Origin: Oxytricha trifallax
Taxonomy: Eukaryota; Ciliophora; Spirotrichea; Sporadotrichida; Oxytrichidae
Length of the DNA stretch: 64,000 bases
Direction of reading: 5' to 3'
NCBI GenBank assembly: GCA_000711775.1
Contig: ARYC01001084.1
Coordinates: 22,509 to 86,508 of the forward strand
The notes below the pieces were generated by a model. It had not been told where the DNA came from. It saw only the letters and a list, made by a program, of their open reading frames with translations, and ran no database searches. The translations under genes were made by a program, and so were the position numbers. Below, piece by piece: positions 61,124 through 64,000 of this stretch. Position 1 is the stretch's first letter. Each line of letters opens with the position of its first letter.

Positions 61124-61980
61124 TCAAGTTAAATTACCTAGAAAAACCCAAAACAAAAGAAGCATTAACTGAGCCTTAAAAGCATTAGCATTTACATAAC
61201 TCTTGATAATATTAATTGATCTAAATAAAACATAAGTACATACTTATGATTGATTTTAAGTTTAAATATCTATGGATAGTTGGACTTTGATATTAGTTTT
61301 AATTGTGATCAATATCATCAAATTAGCATTGGGTGAATTGAGAAAAATAATTAATGTAGCATTGTTTTAAACAGTAAGGATATCAGTAAAGTCATCAATT
61401 ATAGCATTTTAATCTAAGCTTTAGTATAGTTCGTTGTTGGGTCTTATTGAGATAACTTAAACCCCGATAAATTTTTTAACTGCATTATACTTAAGGATTA
61501 TTGTCTTACCGAAAATTTATGGTTTCCAATGCAGTATGATTCTAGAGTAAGGAGGGAAATACATTTCTTGAATTTAATAGTCAATATTTGTCATTTGGAG
61601 AATCCCGTTAGCTCTAACACCATTTGGTCTATTCATTGAAAGTTAGAAAGTGGAAGTGATGTTGAATTGAATTTCAGATACTGTGCATGATTTGTCCCAA
61701 GTTGGAATCTCAACATCAAAGAATTTAGTAATGAAGAGTTGATCATAGTTTTAGTCTAAATTATTTGTTCTGATAAAGAGAGTAAAAATTTACTAGTTAA
61801 AAGTGTAACTGGGTTGGTATAAGCTCTTTCGAAGAATTAAATCTTGAATGAAATATTTATATATCTTTGATGTTATTAAACAAGATCCAAGTTTGTAACG
61901 TTGATAATTTCATCACCTGATACATCAAAAGCAAATTTATGAGAGTATTTTTGTAAATAAATAAAAATTTAGAATCTGGA
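61124..61980 (-). CDS. hypothetical protein fragment(s)
   Basis: Two coding-like frames follow each other. HKFAFDVSGDEIINVTNLDL with FFERAYTNPVTLL (about 61750-61940) comes first; then NYDQLFITKFFDVEIPTWDK, NRPNGVRANGILQM and FPPYSRIILHWKP continue to a formal TGA 61126-61124. A frame change near 61740-61770 implies an IES. Beta-rich and N-glycosylation-site-bearing; may be extracellular. No start codon found, no family recognised. Confidence 0.5.
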
Positions 61981-62094
61981 AAAAGTTTTAGTCTTACCTG
62001 ATTTTATTGCTTGATTTCAAATGATATTAAGAACGTAGAATTTCTAATGAATGGTCAAAAATAATCAATCTGGAGTAAAAAATATTAACAATTG

Positions 62095-62335
62095 TTGGGT
62101 TCTGGTTTATCAGCGTTCATTAAATAAAAACCGAAGAGATTTAAAAGATTTATGAGATTTTCAGATTTGACAGGAGTTATGATGGCAAAGAGTATCAGTG
62201 ATGATAGATTAATTGATCTGCCAATATCTTCTCTTCTTTGGGACTTGCTCCTTGGAAAAAAGATGAGTATTTTTGATTTAGAAAGATACGCAAAGTCTAA
62301 TCGTTTAAAAAAACAGCACGATCGTTAACGTTTTA
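62095..62335 (+). CDS. HECT-domain fragment (E3 ubiquitin ligase), single MDS
   Basis: About 80 codons reading FKRFMRFSDLTGVMMAKSIS, DDRLIDLPISSLLWDLLLGK and KMSIFDLERYA, which matches the N-lobe start of HECT domains (G..mAkAi.d.RLvDLP.s..fw..lLG....l.DL). The rest of the HECT domain, including the catalytic Cys, is not nearby, so this is one MDS of a gene whose other parts lie elsewhere. The frame loses HECT character at about 62335, just before the structured repeats. Confidence 0.6.
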
Positions 62336-62379
62336 ATCAATCTACTATGCAACTGCGATCACTGGCTCTCCAAGTTACT

Positions 62380-62600
62380 TTGCCTCGAGTACACCCTAAG
62401 CTTTGTTTAGGCCCCTTGATGTCTCCCACTCACGTTTCACCACCAGAATACGGCAAGTAATTGATTAATTTGTTTTTAAAGATCTGAACGACTAACTAGC
62501 ATTTGCACTTTGACTTGGAAGTTTAATTTGCCTCAAGAACACCCTAAGCTTTATTTAGGCCCCTGATGTCTCCTCACTGTTTCGACACCGGTGTCGGCAA
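62380..62600. repeat. pair of structured direct repeats (77 and 73 nt)
   Basis: Unit 1 at 62380-62456 and unit 2 at 62528-62600, starts 148 bp apart. Each is closed by TTGCC...GGCAA, followed by ACACCCTAAGCTTT and TTTAGGCCCC (hairpin CCTAA/TTAGG), then TGATGTCTCC. The 3' halves diverge; unit 2 has the palindrome CGACACCGGTGTCG. Much richer in G+C than surroundings. The minus-strand frame is also open, so a coding tandem repeat is possible. Not recognised as a known RNA family. Confidence 0.6.
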
Positions 62601-62619
62601 GTAGTTTTAGTCGTAAACA

Positions 62620-64000
62620 TAATTATAAATATGAGTTGAATTTATCTTTTTTCTAGGACCATCAATTTAAATATTTAAAATAATTATAACTAGAAGATTT
62701 AAAGTAGGTTATTGATTTTACTGAGATTTATGCTGACTTACTTATCGAATTTAATTCGTGTTAGATTTTACTCCATTTATATTAAAGCAATTGCTGTCAA
62801 TTATTTCTTAACTTTCAAATGCTTCTTTACTTTCTTGATTATATCATAAACATCTAAAATCAAGATCATTTTACTTTCTGCAAAAATTTATATTGGCAAA
62901 ATAACAAGAAAAAAATCCTTAAGTTATTTATTTAATGGTTATGATGAATAATTGCCAAACCAAGTCCTAGTTTGAGAGCTTTTGATTACTTACTTAAGTT
63001 GCTTTGAATTATCAAAAGTTTTGAATATAGAGTCTCCTGCATTTTCAGTGCTCCTTAGTTCATTTTTTATAGTTATGGCAAAGCCTTAGCTGGAAGATAT
63101 TTTTATCATGCTATAGTGCTTTGAAATATATCATTCACTTTTACATAACAATTTTATAACAATATTTTGAAGCTTAATTGTTTGACAAAACACCCAAATA
63201 ATTTTATGCTAATCTTTTATCCTTAAACTTTCTAAATCCTTATTCCCCTCTCAAAATTTGTGAATTTGATATAAAATGTAGTGGATTGAAATACTCTAGG
63301 CTTTTAATTAATTTGAATTTCTGGGAAAAACTACTTTTTTGATAAACAAACTAGTCCTCTCTATATTCACTTAGATGCACTACTACGTTTGGGAATGATA
63401 GATAATATTACTTTCCTTCTTTAGAAATTTAAGAGTCTAGTAGCAGCATTTTTAGATTTTTTCAACCTGCGAAAGTCCCGGAAGCACTTAAAGTTTATCA
63501 CCCCTACGGAGTAGCACCCTAGATTAAAGGAATTATTTGATTATTTGGTTTGAGTTAAGTTAATGAGTTTGAATAACTACTGCTGTTAATCATACTATGG
63601 CTGCGTTGAAATCATTTTTACATAAATTACTAGCTTCAGATGATTAACTAGAAAGTGATGTTTGTTACATGGACCCATTCCAAAATGGACACAATTCCGG
63701 ACACAATTTTGGACACAATTCGATGGTCTAACGACTACTTTTTTTATAAAAAAAACTTCTTCGCTTTACCCAGCTTTATTAGGTTTTATTTATAAACCTA
63801 TGATGCAATTAACGTTCTAAGGTAAATAAGGAAACAGCTACATTTATTGATGATAAATATTATGCATTAGTAAATGAGTCTTAAAACCAAGCTTTAAGTA
63901 GTTTGAAGATCGTACAAGCTAGATTTATAAAATGAAATCACAGAAGCTAGAATAAATTTTCATGGAGAATTTTCACCTGACCCTTATCACCTTAACAACA
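62620..64000. other. AT-rich region with one possible minus-strand MDS
   Basis: Mostly featureless. At about 63340-63530 on the minus strand a coding-like frame (GDKLQVLPGLSQVEKIQKCC) has higher G+C; no ends identified. Confidence 0.35.
63687..63720 (+). repeat. short tandem repeat GGACACAATTnn x3
   Basis: GGACACAATT at 63687, 63699 and 63711, period 12 bp. Confidence 0.85.

Noticed and set aside
63450-63530. G+C-rich patch considered as a tRNA or other small RNA
   Set aside because: No cloverleaf, A/B boxes or acceptor stem could be drawn; more like a coding patch.
1-64000. CRISPR arrays, bacterial operons or prokaryotic contamination
   Set aside because: Ciliate code, introns, pointers and TBE features run across the whole window; no spaced repeat arrays seen.

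Overview
The window reads as germline (micronuclear) DNA of a spirotrich ciliate of the Oxytricha/Stylonychia type. Three things show this. (1) Every convincing coding frame uses TAA and TAG as glutamine and ends on TGA. (2) Genes are cut into consecutive macronuclear-destined segments (MDS) by short AT-rich internal eliminated sequences (IES), and at many junctions I could find the same 3-9 bp pointer at both ends, whose collapse restores the reading frame. (3) There is a 4.5 kb telomere-bearing element (TBE) with C4A4 repeats in its inverted ends and a 3 bp AAT target duplication. No operons, rRNA, tRNA or CRISPR were recognised. Coding stretches are moderately AT-rich; IESs and spacers are extremely so.

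Layout. 1-2.5 kb: a giant foldback with G-tract tips joined to a Rep-like SF3 helicase gene with upstream iteron-like repeats. 2.5-6.7 kb: AT-rich, nearly gene-free. 6.8-14.0 kb (+): hybrid histidine kinase gene interrupted by the decayed TBE. 14.1-16.6 kb (-): EXD2-like 3'-5' exonuclease. 17.2-19.6 kb: two convergent Q/N-rich genes. 19.95-24.2 kb (+): EF-hand gene in seven MDSs with six resolved IESs, one carrying a 418 bp foldback MITE. 24.2-29.6 kb (-): coiled-coil and other structural-type genes. 29.6-31.1 kb (+): a novel 490-residue protein. 31.1-34.9 kb (-): a voltage-gated K+ channel with a cyclic-nucleotide-binding domain. 34.9-37.7 kb (+): taxilin-like and nucleolar-like proteins. 37.8-40.0 kb (-): coiled-coil protein. 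40.7-41.1 kb: second MITE copy. 41.2-44.2 kb (+): secreted protein and PARP. 45.3-48.5 kb (-): ATP9/Neo1-type P4-ATPase lacking its C-terminus. 48.9-52.5 kb (-): small Tim chaperone and BTB protein. 52.5-54.3 kb (-): N/Q-rich protein abutting a second giant foldback at 54.3-55.5 kb. 55.6-64 kb: gene fragments (including a HECT piece), a decayed DDE transposon, and a pair of structured direct repeats.

The host genes are unrelated housekeeping, signalling and ciliary-type genes, as expected where each gene becomes its own macronuclear nanochromosome. They do not form a pathway. The most unusual system is the pair of large palindromes (889 bp at 1-889 and 1172 bp at 54333-55504). They share an internal motif and G-rich tips, the second has a 3 bp target duplication, and the first is fused to a helicase gene that uses the ciliate code. 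I read them as members of one hairpin-ended Rep element family.
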